DNA of 64,000 nt from an uncultured Bacteroidales bacterium (GTDB taxonomy: Bacteria > Bacteroidota > Bacteroidia > Bacteroidales > Muribaculaceae), in contig UQDU01000002.1 of the NCBI GenBank assembly GCA_900539915.1, positions 52,293 to 116,292 of the forward strand. Reading direction: 5' to 3'. Below the pieces are notes generated by a model. The model was not told the DNA's origin. It made no database searches and saw only the letters and a program-made list of their open reading frames with translations. Position 1 is the stretch's first letter, and every line of letters starts with the position of its first letter. Of the stretch, positions 33,490 to 43,066 are shown piece by piece. The translations under genes were made by a program, and so were the position numbers.

Positions 33490-36180
33490 ATGTTAAAACA
33501 TCTGCTGTCACGCAATTCTCTCGCAGCGGCAGTAGTGGCAACAGCTTTCGTAGTGCTTGCTTCCGATGGGATTATGGCTCAGGACTCCGTGGCTGTCATG
33601 GCTGACCCTGTCCTGGAGAGCGTGACGATGCCGGCTGATACCGTATTCAATCCCAACATCGTCTATACGACCACTCCACGCATATATGAAATAGCCGGTA
33701 TCACCGTGGACGGTGCTCCCAACTATCAGCGCGAGGTGGTGGTGGGCTACAGCGGACTCCGTGTGGGCAGCCGCATAGAGATTCCCGGCAAGGACATTAC
33801 CGATGCGGCCAAGCGTCTGTGGGACCAGGGCCTGTTTGCCAATGTGCAGATTCTTGTCGACAAATTTGTCGGTGACAAGGTGTGGCTCCGCCTCAACCTG
33901 CGTCAGCAGCCACGTATCGGCACCATCAATTTCCATGGGGTTAAGAAAGGGGAGCAGAAAGACCTCGAGGACCGTCTGAAGCTGATGAAGGGCAACCAGA
34001 TAACGCCCAATATCGTCAACCGTGCCAAGCAGATCATAAAGAAATACTTTGACGAAAAGGGTTTCCCCAACGCCAATGTGACCATATCTACAGCCGAGGA
34101 TATTTCGGAGCCTAATTACATGACCGTGGACATCGTGGTCAACCGCCATGACAAGATCAAGGTACACAAGATCTATATCAGTGGCAACAAAGCACTCTCT
34201 GACGGAAAAATCAAGGGTGCCATGAAGAAGACCAACGAAAACGGCAACATCCTGAATCTGTTCAAACAGAAGAAGTTTGTGGAGAGCGATTATCAGGATG
34301 ACCTCAACCGCATAATCCAGGCCTATAACGAGCGCGGTTACCGCGACGCCAAGATACTCAAGGACAGCGTGGTGCCCTACAGCGAAAACCGCGTGGACGT
34401 CTATATTGACGTCGAGGAGGGAGATGTGTACCATATCCGCGACATAGAGTGGGTAGGTAACACCGTCTATCCTACAGAGGTGCTCCAGGACCTTCTGTCC
34501 ATGAATCCCGGCGATGTCTATAACCAGAAGCGTCTTGAGAAACGCATACGCGAGGATGACGATGCGGTGAGCAATCTCTATATGAACAACGGCTACCTCT
34601 TCTTCAATCTCGTGCCTATAGAGCGCAATGTGCGCAATGACTCCATAGACCTTGAGATGCGCATCATGGAGGGCCCTCAGGCGCGTATCAATCAGGTAAT
34701 CATCAACGGTAACGACCGCCTGTATGAGCGTGTCATCCGCCGCGAGCTGCGCGTCAAGCCCGGTGAGCTTTTCAGCAAGGAAGACCTGATGCGTTCGGCG
34801 CGTGAAATCGCCGCTACCGGCCATTTCAACCCCGAGAACATGGATATCCGTCCTCAGCCCAACGAGGATGACGGCACAGTGGACATCCTCTTCAATCTCG
34901 AATCGAAAAACAACGACAAGATAGAGTTCTCGCTCGGCTGGGGCCAGACCGGCGTAATCGGTAAGGTGGCTCTGTCGTTTACCAACTTCTCCATACAGAA
35001 TCTGCTTCATCCCAGTAGCTACAAGGGCATCATCCCCCAAGGCGACGGACAGCAGTTTACAATCTCGGCACAGACCAATGCACGCTACTATCAGAGCTAT
35101 AGCGTGTCGTTCCTTGATTCATGGTTCGGCGGCAAGCGTCCTAACTCTCTGAGCGTATCGGCATTCTTCAGCCGTCAGACAGGCGTCAACTCGTCATATT
35201 ACAACAGCAACTACTGGAACAATATGTACGGTTACGGCCTCGGTGGCTCATGGAACAACAATAACAACAACTATAACTACAATTATACCTACGAAAACGC
35301 CTATGACCCCAACCAGGTGCTTCAGATGGCCGGTGTGACTGTAGGTTTCGGCAAGCGTCTCAGCTGGCCCGACGATTACTTCACTTTTCAGGCTGATCTG
35401 AGCTACAACTGGTACTACCTTAAAAATTGGCGGTACCTCTTCCAGATGAGCAACGGAACGTCAAACTCTATCGTGCTCGGTCTGACTCTCGGACGTAACA
35501 GTATCGACAATCCCACATACACACGCCGCGGCTCTACATTCTCGCTCAACCTCCAGCTGACTCCGCCGTGGAGCCTCTTCCGCAACAAAAACTGGCAGCA
35601 GCTCTATGAGGAGAATACCGAAGAATCCAAGAAGCAGCTGTATCAGTGGATCGAATACTGGAAACTCCGCTTCAAGTCACGTACATACACTCCGCTTACC
35701 GACCCCACCGGCCAGTACACTCTCGTGTTGATGACCCGTGCCGATATCGGTCTGCTCGGTTACTATAACCGTTGGGTCAAGACTCCGTTTGAGACATTCT
35801 ATGTCGGCGGTGACGGTATGTCGGGTTCATATACCTATGCTACCGAGACCATCGCTCTCCGCGGTTATGACAACGGTGCGCTCACTCCGGGCAACCGTCT
35901 TGGATATGCTTATGCACGATTCGGCGCCGAGTTGCATTTCCCGTTCCTGCTCCAGCCGTCGACCACCATCTACGGTCTCGTGTTCGTAGAGGGTGGCAAT
36001 GCGTGGACCGATGTGGCCAGCTTCTCCCCGTTTGATCTCAAGCGCAGTGCCGGTGCCGGTGTCCGCGTGTTCCTCCCGATGGTGGGTATGATGGGTATCG
36101 ACTGGGGCTACGGCTTTGACAAGGCTTATGGTGTCAAGGGCGGCAGTCACTTCCACTTCATCCTCGGACAGGAGTTTTAA
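33490..36180 (+). CDS. bamA: Outer-membrane protein assembly factor BamA
   Basis: About 896 residues from ATG 33490 with signal peptide ending near DGIMAQDS. Five POTRA domains (about 60-470; for example the repeated GNKALSDGKI, VGNTVYPTEVL, NGNDRLYERVIRRELRVKPGELFS), then the 16-strand barrel ending LGQEF with a terminal aromatic. The barrel has an Asn/Tyr-rich extracellular loop (WNNNNNNYNYNYTYEN, encoded about 35252-35300). It folds outer-membrane proteins, including SusC-type transporters. The two skp-like chaperones follow immediately. Confidence 0.95.
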   Translation: MLKHLLSRNSLAAAVVATAFVVLASDGIMAQDSVAVMADPVLESVTMPADTVFNPNIVYTTTPRIYEIAGITVDGAPNYQREVVVGYSGLRVGSRIEIPGKDITDAAKRLWDQGLFANVQILVDKFVGDKVWLRLNLRQQPRIGTINFHGVKKGEQKDLEDRLKLMKGNQITPNIVNRAKQIIKKYFDEKGFPNANVTISTAEDISEPNYMTVDIVVNRHDKIKVHKIYISGNKALSDGKIKGAMKKTNENGNILNLFKQKKFVESDYQDDLNRIIQAYNERGYRDAKILKDSVVPYSENRVDVYIDVEEGDVYHIRDIEWVGNTVYPTEVLQDLLSMNPGDVYNQKRLEKRIREDDDAVSNLYMNNGYLFFNLVPIERNVRNDSIDLEMRIMEGPQARINQVIINGNDRLYERVIRRELRVKPGELFSKEDLMRSAREIAATGHFNPENMDIRPQPNEDDGTVDILFNLESKNNDKIEFSLGWGQTGVIGKVALSFTNFSIQNLLHPSSYKGIIPQGDGQQFTISAQTNARYYQSYSVSFLDSWFGGKRPNSLSVSAFFSRQTGVNSSYYNSNYWNNMYGYGLGGSWNNNNNNYNYNYTYENAYDPNQVLQMAGVTVGFGKRLSWPDDYFTFQADLSYNWYYLKNWRYLFQMSNGTSNSIVLGLTLGRNSIDNPTYTRRGSTFSLNLQLTPPWSLFRNKNWQQLYEENTEESKKQLYQWIEYWKLRFKSRTYTPLTDPTGQYTLVLMTRADIGLLGYYNRWVKTPFETFYVGGDGMSGSYTYATETIALRGYDNGALTPGNRLGYAYARFGAELHFPFLLQPSTTIYGLVFVEGGNAWTDVASFSPFDLKRSAGAGVRVFLPMVGMMGIDWGYGFDKAYGVKGGSHFHFILGQEF

Positions 36181-36274
36181 TTAACATATATTATCATCTT
36201 TGGGTTAAACCAAACATTTGTCCTAAGTGTCAAATTGTTAACTGTATAATTCTTAACCAACGAATCAAGCAACT

Positions 36275-36790
36275 ATGAAGAAGATAATACTGGTGGCCGC
36301 GATATGCGTGATTACAGCTCTTGCCGGCCATGCCCAGAAGTTTGCGATGGTGGATATGGAATATATCCTCAAAAACGTACCTGCATATGAGATGGCCAAC
36401 GAGCAGCTCAACCAGCTCTCGCTCCGCTGGCAGAAGGAACTTGAAAAGGCTGCTAACGATGCTCAGACCGCATACAAGAACTACCAGAACGAGAAGGTGT
36501 TTCTGACCGATGAAATGCAGAAGAAGCGCGAGGAGGAGATAGTGGCCAAGGAAAAAGCCGCTGCCGAGTTGCGTAACAAGTATTTCGGGCCGGAAGGCGA
36601 ACTCTACAAGCGTCGCCAGAATCTGATGAAGCCCATACAGGACGATGTCTACAATGCCATCAAAAAGGTGGCTGAGGAACGCGGGTATCAGGCCATATTT
36701 GACCGTGCATCGTCGGCCGATGTGGTATTTGCTTCGCCGCGTATAGATGTCAGCCGCGAGGTGCTGTCGAAACTCGGTTATGCCAACTGA
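36275..36790 (+). CDS. OmpH/Skp family periplasmic chaperone, paralogue 1
   Basis: 171 residues: signal peptide (KIILVAAICVITALAGHAQ), conserved start FAMVDMEYILKNVPAYE, then a long charged coiled-coil stretch (about 45-115) and a short beta C-terminal part. This is the Skp/OmpH jellyfish chaperone that shields unfolded outer-membrane proteins in the periplasm. It lies 94 bases after bamA, its functional partner. Confidence 0.9.
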   Translation: MKKIILVAAICVITALAGHAQKFAMVDMEYILKNVPAYEMANEQLNQLSLRWQKELEKAANDAQTAYKNYQNEKVFLTDEMQKKREEEIVAKEKAAAELRNKYFGPEGELYKRRQNLMKPIQDDVYNAIKKVAEERGYQAIFDRASSADVVFASPRIDVSREVLSKLGYAN

Positions 36791-36848
36791 CACAATCCAT
36801 CAAACTAAGATATACTACACAAATTAACCATAACACTAATCTAATCTT

Positions 36849-37364
36849 ATGATCAAGAAAATTCTTGCAGTGCTTGCTGTCGTTGCTATAGCACTCCCCG
36901 TGTGCACTATGGCACAGTCTAAATTCGGCATCGTCAATCCCGACGCCATAATGAGAGATCTCCCCGAGCTTGCCAAGGCTCAGAAGGAGCTTGAAGCAGT
37001 GTCTGCAAAATATCAGAAGGAGGACAGCGTGCTCCAGACAGAAATCCAGCTCAAGTATGACGACCTGCAGAAGACCATGCGCAATGACCCCAACACTCCC
37101 CAGGCTATCCAGGAGCGTCGTATGCAGGAAATCCAGGATATGACCAACAAGTATCAGCAGTTCCGCCAGAATGCCCAGCAGGACATCCAGCGTCAGCAGG
37201 AGAGCCTTCTCGCCCCCGTACAGCAGAAGGTGGTCGCCGCCATCAAGACTGTAGGCGAACTCGGCAACTATACTTTCATCTTCACGAGCGAAGTCCCTGC
37301 CTACGTTGGCAAGGATGTAGTGGATGTGACCACCGACGTCCGCAAGCAGCTCGGTCTCAAATAA
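36849..37364 (+). CDS. OmpH/Skp family periplasmic chaperone, paralogue 2
   Basis: 171 residues: signal peptide (ILAVLAVVAIALPVCTMAQ), FGIVNPDAIMRDLPELAKAQ, a Gln-rich coiled coil (about 50-130, with FRQNAQQDIQRQQESL), and a C-terminal strand segment. Same length and layout as the previous gene but divergent, an old duplication that is usual in Bacteroidales. Followed by a clear terminator. Confidence 0.9.
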   Translation: MIKKILAVLAVVAIALPVCTMAQSKFGIVNPDAIMRDLPELAKAQKELEAVSAKYQKEDSVLQTEIQLKYDDLQKTMRNDPNTPQAIQERRMQEIQDMTNKYQQFRQNAQQDIQRQQESLLAPVQQKVVAAIKTVGELGNYTFIFTSEVPAYVGKDVVDVTTDVRKQLGLK

Positions 37365-37389
37365 TCTGAATTCCGACTCAACATCTTAC

Positions 37390-37428
37390 GGCAGCGCCGC
37401 CCGATAATCCCGGCAGCGCTGCCTTTTT
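37390..37428 (+). terminator. Intrinsic terminator after skp paralogue 2
   Basis: GGCAGCGC (37390-37397) pairs perfectly with GCGCTGCC (37416-37423), followed by TTTTT (37424-37428). It closes the envelope cluster. Confidence 0.8.
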
Positions 37429-37451
37429 CATCACATTGCCCTTCATCAGAT

Positions 37452-38801
37452 ATGCGATTGAATACAAGTCTGGAAAAATATTCGTCATGGATTCCATTGG
37501 TTGTGGCAGCACTGTGTCTGCTTGAATGCCTCGGCTTCATGCTCTACCACCACGCCACTACCGGCTGGTGGGGCTTCTACATGCCGGACACCCAGTCGTA
37601 TATCATGGACGGCTTTTCGCTGCGCCCTCCGTTTTATCCCCTGTTTCTGAAGGCTTGCGGCATGAAGGTCAATACAGACGTGCCTACCATGATGGCGGTC
37701 ACACTTGTGCCTGTAGCGATATATGTATTGTCTGTGGCGGCATTTGTTCGCATGGCCATCACTACAGGCGGCTGGTTGGGCTTATGCTTAGGATTGCTGT
37801 ATGCTTTTTATCCCTCGTTTGACATATTGCCGCTTGAATTGGGCACAGAAAGTTTCTCTGTGTCATTTGTGGTGTTGGCCGTATATCTGTTCTGGCGCAT
37901 GTCTTATAATCCGTCAGTGTGGCTGTGGGGTGCGTTTACAGCGATGATGATGTTGTTGCTTGCCGTGAAACCGGCGTTCCTGTTTGTGCCCGTCAGTGTC
38001 TTCATGGTGGGTGTGTTTGTCGGTTTCATGCGTGAAAAAGCTCCACTCCGTATATTCTCGCTCAGATTGGTCATAACAGGAGTTTTCGGCATCGTATGTG
38101 TGCTGGGCTACAGCTTCGGAGTCTACCAAAAATGGGGTGTGTTCACACCGTCCACTGTCAGTCTCCGCAATGCCTATTACGAAGCAAGACTATCGGGAGT
38201 GTTGGACCTTGAGTGTTGTCCCGACCCGGAACTGAAGGCTGTCCTACAGCAAAAAATGGAGGCTCGTCCGACTATTGACGAGATTGATGGCAAGGCTTGG
38301 ATAGAGGCCATAGACCTGACCAACGAATATGATCATGCAGCCTTGAAGCGCACGGTTGTTGAAAGCAAAAAGAAGCATGCCGACATATGGAATGACTACT
38401 TTCTGCATAAGCTGTGCAACGGCCTGTCTGAATCCCTTGTATATCCCGGCACAGACCGTGGGGAATTTGCGGAATATGAGTTCCGTGCAGCCACAGGCCG
38501 TTTCCTTGTAGGCATAGGCATTTCCTGGTGGATACCGCTGATTGTGGCCCTTGCCATGTTGCCAATCCTTATCGGGCGGTTCGTGGCCTACATGCGTAAT
38601 AGGTCAGAGTCGCAACGACGCTGCATGGATGTGCGCAGTTGGTCGTTCGCGGCCTTTCTGACGCTCATGCTTCTGGGCAATATCGTTGTGGTGGTTTTCG
38701 GCGCCCCCTATGATTTTTCACGCCTCTTAGTCCCCGTCCTCCCTGTATTCCTGCTTCTGTGCGCCCAGTTGCCGGGATTGAAATGTAGCGTCAACAAATA
38801 A
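37452..38801 (+). CDS. GT-C-like polytopic membrane protein
   Basis: 449 residues with about nine to ten membrane segments. The first extracytoplasmic loop has PDTQSYIMDGFSLRPPFYPLF: an acidic residue followed by the RPPxYP-type block, as in GT-C glycosyltransferases (PMT/ArnT/GT83-like) that use polyprenyl-phosphate sugars. A soluble loop at about 245-330 (ARLSGVLDLECCPDPELK onward) lies between membrane parts. No close family name is certain. It follows a terminator, so it likely has its own promoter. If a GT-C, it could use the product of the Dpm1-like synthase at 46775. Confidence 0.6.
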   Translation: MRLNTSLEKYSSWIPLVVAALCLLECLGFMLYHHATTGWWGFYMPDTQSYIMDGFSLRPPFYPLFLKACGMKVNTDVPTMMAVTLVPVAIYVLSVAAFVRMAITTGGWLGLCLGLLYAFYPSFDILPLELGTESFSVSFVVLAVYLFWRMSYNPSVWLWGAFTAMMMLLLAVKPAFLFVPVSVFMVGVFVGFMREKAPLRIFSLRLVITGVFGIVCVLGYSFGVYQKWGVFTPSTVSLRNAYYEARLSGVLDLECCPDPELKAVLQQKMEARPTIDEIDGKAWIEAIDLTNEYDHAALKRTVVESKKKHADIWNDYFLHKLCNGLSESLVYPGTDRGEFAEYEFRAATGRFLVGIGISWWIPLIVALAMLPILIGRFVAYMRNRSESQRRCMDVRSWSFAAFLTLMLLGNIVVVVFGAPYDFSRLLVPVLPVFLLLCAQLPGLKCSVNK

Positions 38802-38849
38802 CCTCTGTGCATGGCGTGCCGATAGTTAAGTAAAGGGATATAGGCAAAT

Positions 38850-38879
38850 AAAAAATGAGCATCGGGGGAACCGATGCTC
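38850..38879 (-). terminator. Intrinsic terminator of tRNA-Pro
   Basis: GAGCATCGG (38857-38865) pairs perfectly with CCGATGCTC (38871-38879) around a 5-nt loop; read leftward it is followed by a T-rich tract (A-run at 38850-38855 on the given strand). It lies 12 bases past the tRNA 3' end. Confidence 0.85.
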
Positions 38880-38890
38880 GTTTGGTGGTG

Positions 38891-38965
38891 TCGGAGTGGC
38901 GAGATTCGAACTCGCGACCCCCTGCTCCCAAAGCAGGTACGCTAACCGGACTGCGCTACACTCCG
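38891..38965 (-). tRNA. tRNA-Pro (anticodon UGG)
   Basis: 75 nt, leftward. The acceptor stem is CGGAGTG with CACTCCG, discriminator A. The anticodon arm is CCTGC-TTTGGGA-GCAGG, giving anticodon TGG; the T-arm contains GAGTTCGAATCTC. The CCA end is not encoded, so the CCA enzyme at 58466 must add it. Confidence 0.96.
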
Positions 38966-39021
38966 AATGTCGCTGACCTGTGTTGCGGACGCCTCCGGCG
39001 GCTGTCCCAGTCATGACGGTG

Positions 39022-39053
39022 CAAAGGTAGTCAGATTTTTTGTGATAACCAAA
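39022..39053 (-). promoter_or_regulatory. Promoter of tRNA-Pro
   Basis: Read leftward: TTTG (39053-39050), a 20-nt spacer and TACCTTTG (39029-39022), an ideal Bacteroidota promoter. The start would be near 39015, about 50 nt before the mature tRNA. Confidence 0.75.
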
Positions 39054-39091
39054 AAATGCTGGCTAAGGGATGCCGTTTTTGGACAATATGG

Positions 39092-39733
39092 TCAGTCGCG
39101 GCCAAAGAAATATGACACTGAGAGCTTCCAGACGCGGTTTTGTGCGCTGTAGTCGGTCAGTATGTCGGCTTTGGTGACATATGTCATGCCTAAATTGAGA
39201 GAAGCTGTGACCTGCCACTTCTTGTAAATTTCAGCACCGATGCCCATGTCGATGCCTATGGAGCCGAACGGAAACGAGAATGCGTCGCATTTGGAATGCC
39301 CCAGCAGGAAGTCAAACGACGGTCCGACATACACTAAGGGCGCGAGGTATTCCTCAAATCCGTTGAGGCGTGTGTATTTGAATCGCAGGTGCACGGGGAT
39401 GCTGAGCGTGTGCAGATAAAACCGCTGGTTGCCGTAGCCCTGTGAGCTCCACATGAGTTTCTCGCCAAGGTTGACTTTCGCGCCGAGCATCTGGTACTGA
39501 GCACCGATGTCGAGTCCAAAGCCTACGCCGGGGAATATCATTTCGCCTATTACGCCGGCTGCAAAGCCCGGAGTCTTTTTGACGGTTACAAGCGGCTGCT
39601 TGAAGTGCATGTCGGTCAGGGAAACGCCGGCGGTGGCTCCCCAGCGCATTTGTCCGTGGGCGTCAGTAGTTCCGATGGCTAAGATGACGACTGCCAGTGC
39701 GGCTGCTCTTAATGCTTGTTTTAACAGATTCAT
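39092..39733 (-). CDS. Outer-membrane beta-barrel protein (porin-like, PorT/OMP_b-brl_2 type)
   Basis: 213 residues: signal peptide (residues 1-27, ending DAHGQ), then RWGATAGVSLTDMHF and a series of amphipathic strands ending VSYFFGRD. It fits the eight-stranded outer-membrane protein families common in Bacteroidales. It begins 20 bases after the DPP III stop and is probably cotranscribed with it. No specific role can be assigned. Confidence 0.78.
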   Translation of the reverse strand: MNLLKQALRAAALAVVILAIGTTDAHGQMRWGATAGVSLTDMHFKQPLVTVKKTPGFAAGVIGEMIFPGVGFGLDIGAQYQMLGAKVNLGEKLMWSSQGYGNQRFYLHTLSIPVHLRFKYTRLNGFEEYLAPLVYVGPSFDFLLGHSKCDAFSFPFGSIGIDMGIGAEIYKKWQVTASLNLGMTYVTKADILTDYSAQNRVWKLSVSYFFGRD

Positions 39734-39753
39734 TTATGTGTCGTTGTGGTGTG

Positions 39754-41793
39754 TTAGCGAGGTAGTGTGGAATATTCGCGCGAGTAGCGAAGCATCTGCG
39801 GTATGTAGCCCTCGGTGTAGTCGATGGTCACGTCGGTGATGTTGCCGTTGCTGTCTTTGACGAGGCTGTACACGGGGTTGACGAAGCCTTTGTAGGGGGC
39901 TATGTCAAGGTGGGCGTAGCGGTCAAGCACTTCCTTGTGGAGCTCGGGATTGACTTTGACACCGTAGGTCTCCACCAGTGCGCGTCCGGCGGCGAAATCG
40001 CCCTCACTCTTGATGCGCTGGATTTCGGCGAGCAGCTTGGCAAACAGGCCGCGCAGCGCGTGATAGTCGTTGATCTGTACGTAGGTCTTGCCGTCGCGTT
40101 TGATTAATTCCACCACATTGTCGGCTTTGCCGTTTTCAAGAACCCAGTAGGCTATGAGTGCACGGTTGCGCATGTGGGCTTCCTCTATGTCCTTGCCCGG
40201 CTCTATGCGCATGAGCTGTGTCATCAGGCCGTTAAGCATATATTTGTAGTATTCGGCCTTGTATGCTTCAGGATTGTCGAGCAGTCCGAGTTCAAGCAGC
40301 TTGGGGTCGGCAAGATAGTAGAGGGCGAAAAGGTCGGCACGGGTCTCCTCCAGAGTGGAGCCGTAAGCTCCGAGAGCGTTTTCGTCAACTCCAGGCAACA
40401 GACGTCCCGAAGCATGTCCGAGGCATTCGTGGAGGTCGGTGTGGAGATTATCGGTGATGAAGAGGTATTTGTCCATCAGCTTGGCGGTGGGGGCGTCAAT
40501 GACAAACTCGTCGTTGAATCCGTCGCCGTGTGAGGCCTCATCGTAGGCCTGGGTGATGTTTTCGAGGGTTACCGATTTCGAACCGTGGGCCGCACGTATC
40601 CAGTTGGCATTAGGAAGATTGATGCCAATGGGGGTTGCCGGATATGCGTCGCCGGCCAGGATGGCGGCAGTGATTACCTTTGCAGTCACACCCTTGACGT
40701 GGGGTTTGCGGAAACGCGGATCTACCGGCGAGTGGTCCTCAAACCACTGTGCGCTGTCGCTGATGGCTTCGGTGCGGTGTGATGCTTCAAGATTCTTGAA
40801 GTTCACTATCGATTCCCATGTGCCGGTCATGCCCAGGGGGTCACCGTAGCTTTCAATGAAGCCGTTGATGAAGTCCACACGCGAAGCGGTGTCGCCGACC
40901 CACAGGATGGAATATTCGTCAAATTTCTTGAGGTCGCCTGTGCGGTAGAAGTCCACCAGCGATTGTATCACCTGACGCTGGCGGTCATTTTCGGCATACT
41001 GCTGTGCCTTGGTCAGGTTGTCGATGATGCGGCTGATGGCTGCGTCATACAGGCCACCTTGCTTGTAGACATCCTCTACCACCTTGCCGTCGCGTTTCAC
41101 AATCTTGCTGTTGAGTCCGTGGCTTACGGGAGTGAGATCGGTGGTGTCACGCAGAGCTGCGTAATAAGCCTCCACCTCGGGCTGGGTCACACCTTCGTAG
41201 ATGTTGGCCGCCGATGTCACTATGAGGTCCTGTCCGTCAGCCTGGTTGACCCTCTTGGCCATGTATGTGGGGTTGAATATGACTTCCTCAAGCATTGCGA
41301 GACCTTCGGGACGCTTCTCTGCCGGGAGATTTCGTACCATGGCGTCAAAATATTCGCGCGAAAACTCCGGGGTGAATTTGTCCATCGAATAGTGGTGATG
41401 GATGCCGTTGCCAAACTCTATTTGCTTGAGGTATTTTTCCAGCGCTTTGAAGTCGGCGCTTTTGCCGTCCTTTTCGCGTGCTGTCAGATAGACGTTCTCT
41501 ATGAGGTCGCGTATTGCGAGGTTGTATTTGCCGTACTGGTCCCATACGATGTCGCGGCCGGCCAGGGCTGCTTCGGTCAGATAATATATGAGGAGTTTCT
41601 GGTCAAGTGACAGCTGCTGGAATCCGGGCACCTTGTAGCGGAGCACCTGTATGTCGGCAAAGCGGTCCACCTTGTAGTCAAAGGCGTCATGCTTATCGTT
41701 GTTGTCAATGTCTGCCATGATTGTGGGTGATAACATTAATGATACACCGGCTCCTATGCCGGCTATTACGTTACGCAAGGTTGACTTTTTCAT
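39754..41793 (-). CDS. Dipeptidyl-peptidase III family metallopeptidase (M49)
   Basis: 679 residues, the bacterial DPP III size. The zinc site is HECLGHASGRLLPG (HExxGH, about 452-465) with the third ligand and second motif EETRADLFALYYL some 55 residues later. Residues 1-28 look like a signal peptide (VIAGIGAGVSLMLSPTIMA), so the enzyme is probably periplasmic or lipid-free exported. It removes dipeptides from the N-terminus of short peptides, in keeping with asaccharolytic peptide use. Confidence 0.92.
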   Translation of the reverse strand: MKKSTLRNVIAGIGAGVSLMLSPTIMADIDNNDKHDAFDYKVDRFADIQVLRYKVPGFQQLSLDQKLLIYYLTEAALAGRDIVWDQYGKYNLAIRDLIENVYLTAREKDGKSADFKALEKYLKQIEFGNGIHHHYSMDKFTPEFSREYFDAMVRNLPAEKRPEGLAMLEEVIFNPTYMAKRVNQADGQDLIVTSAANIYEGVTQPEVEAYYAALRDTTDLTPVSHGLNSKIVKRDGKVVEDVYKQGGLYDAAISRIIDNLTKAQQYAENDRQRQVIQSLVDFYRTGDLKKFDEYSILWVGDTASRVDFINGFIESYGDPLGMTGTWESIVNFKNLEASHRTEAISDSAQWFEDHSPVDPRFRKPHVKGVTAKVITAAILAGDAYPATPIGINLPNANWIRAAHGSKSVTLENITQAYDEASHGDGFNDEFVIDAPTAKLMDKYLFITDNLHTDLHECLGHASGRLLPGVDENALGAYGSTLEETRADLFALYYLADPKLLELGLLDNPEAYKAEYYKYMLNGLMTQLMRIEPGKDIEEAHMRNRALIAYWVLENGKADNVVELIKRDGKTYVQINDYHALRGLFAKLLAEIQRIKSEGDFAAGRALVETYGVKVNPELHKEVLDRYAHLDIAPYKGFVNPVYSLVKDSNGNITDVTIDYTEGYIPQMLRYSREYSTLPR

Positions 41794-41841
41794 GGATATA
41801 GCGTATTGTGTTGGTTATATCGTGTGTGTATAAGGGGTTTG

Positions 41842-43047
41842 TCATTCCACATAGAGCACAAGGCCCTTGAGATATTCGCCTTCCGGATGGTAGATGCTCA
41901 CCGGGTGGTCAGCCGGCTGGGTCAGCTGGTGGAGGATGCGCACACGCCGCCCTGTCTGTGCCGCCGCCGAGAATACCGCCAGCCTGAACTGCTCGCGAGT
42001 GATGGCCTGGGAGCATGAGAAGGTGAACATGATGCCGCCGGGGGCTATCTTGCGGAAAGCTTTCTCGTTGAGACGCTGGTAGCCGCGCAGGGCGTTGCGG
42101 ATGGCGCTGCGGTGCTTGGCAAATGCCGGAGGGTCAAGGATTATCAGGTCGAATTCATCCTTGGCCATACGCGACAGATAGTCAAAGGCATCTACAGCCT
42201 CCGAGGTGTGGCGTTGCTCGGCCTCCATGCCGGCAAAGTTGATGCGGACGTTGGCTTCGGTCAGAGCTATGGCTTTGGCCGAACTGTCTACCGACACCAC
42301 TCTGTCAGCTCCACCGGCCAGTGCATACACAGAGAAACCGCCTGTGTAGCAGAACATGTTGAGTACACGTCGGCCGGCAGCCATGCGGCCGAGCAGAGCG
42401 CGGTTGTCGCGCTGGTCTATGAAGAAGCCGGTCTTCTGTCCTTTGAGCCAGTCGACGTGGAATTTCAGGCCGTTTTCAGTGGTGATGTTGCCTGTGTCGT
42501 GGCCGAGGATATAATCGTTCTGCGGATCAAGGCTCGCTTTGTAGGGGAGCGTCGTCTCCGACTTGTAATATACGTTTTTGATGCGTGCCTCCGGCAGTTC
42601 GGTAAGTGCCTGGGCTATGGTGTTTCGGGCATAGTGCATGGCCGGCGAGTGGGCTTGCATGACCGCGGTGTCGCCGTAGATGTCAACAATCAGTCCGGGG
42701 AGGAAATCGCCCTCGCCATGTACCAGGCGGAATGCGTCATTGTCATCGCGTAGCAGTCCGAGTGTACGGCGCAACTGCCATGCGCTGGTGAGACGCTTGA
42801 GGTAGAAATCACCGTTGATGTCGGTGTCGGCATCGCTCGTAAGCATCCTGACGGCTATGCTCCCTATCTGATAGTGGCCTGTGCCGAGCAGACGGCCGTC
42901 GGCGGCTGCCACCCTGACTATGTCGCCCTCCTCTATGCCGTCGGGCATCGAGGCGATTGCTCCTGAGAATACCCAGGGGTGGAAGCGCATAAGCGATTCG
43001 TCCTTGCCGGGGCGGAGTGTTATTGTGGGATATGCTGTTTGTGTCAT
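41842..43047 (-). CDS. rlmI: Class I SAM-dependent 23S rRNA methyltransferase, RlmI-like
   Basis: 401 residues from ATG 43047; the frame runs upstream into the rseP end but without PUA-like sequence. N-terminal PUA domain (LRPGKDESLMRFHPWVFSGA), an EEHEE-type middle, and a Rossmann methyltransferase with GQKTGFFIDQRDNR, LNMFCYTGGFSVYA (SAM), VDSSAKA, and the catalytic LILDPPAFAKH. RlmI methylates C1962 of 23S rRNA at position 5. It starts 19 bases after rseP ends. Confidence 0.88.
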   Translation of the reverse strand: MTQTAYPTITLRPGKDESLMRFHPWVFSGAIASMPDGIEEGDIVRVAAADGRLLGTGHYQIGSIAVRMLTSDADTDINGDFYLKRLTSAWQLRRTLGLLRDDNDAFRLVHGEGDFLPGLIVDIYGDTAVMQAHSPAMHYARNTIAQALTELPEARIKNVYYKSETTLPYKASLDPQNDYILGHDTGNITTENGLKFHVDWLKGQKTGFFIDQRDNRALLGRMAAGRRVLNMFCYTGGFSVYALAGGADRVVSVDSSAKAIALTEANVRINFAGMEAEQRHTSEAVDAFDYLSRMAKDEFDLIILDPPAFAKHRSAIRNALRGYQRLNEKAFRKIAPGGIMFTFSCSQAITREQFRLAVFSAAAQTGRRVRILHQLTQPADHPVSIYHPEGEYLKGLVLYVE

Positions 43048-43066
43048 AGTGTCGCGGAGTGCAGGG

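Noticed and set aside
33508..35040. Long leftward frame (510 codons) opposite bamA
   Set aside because: Antisense to a well-recognised gene; no motifs. Long shadow frames are expected at this GC content.
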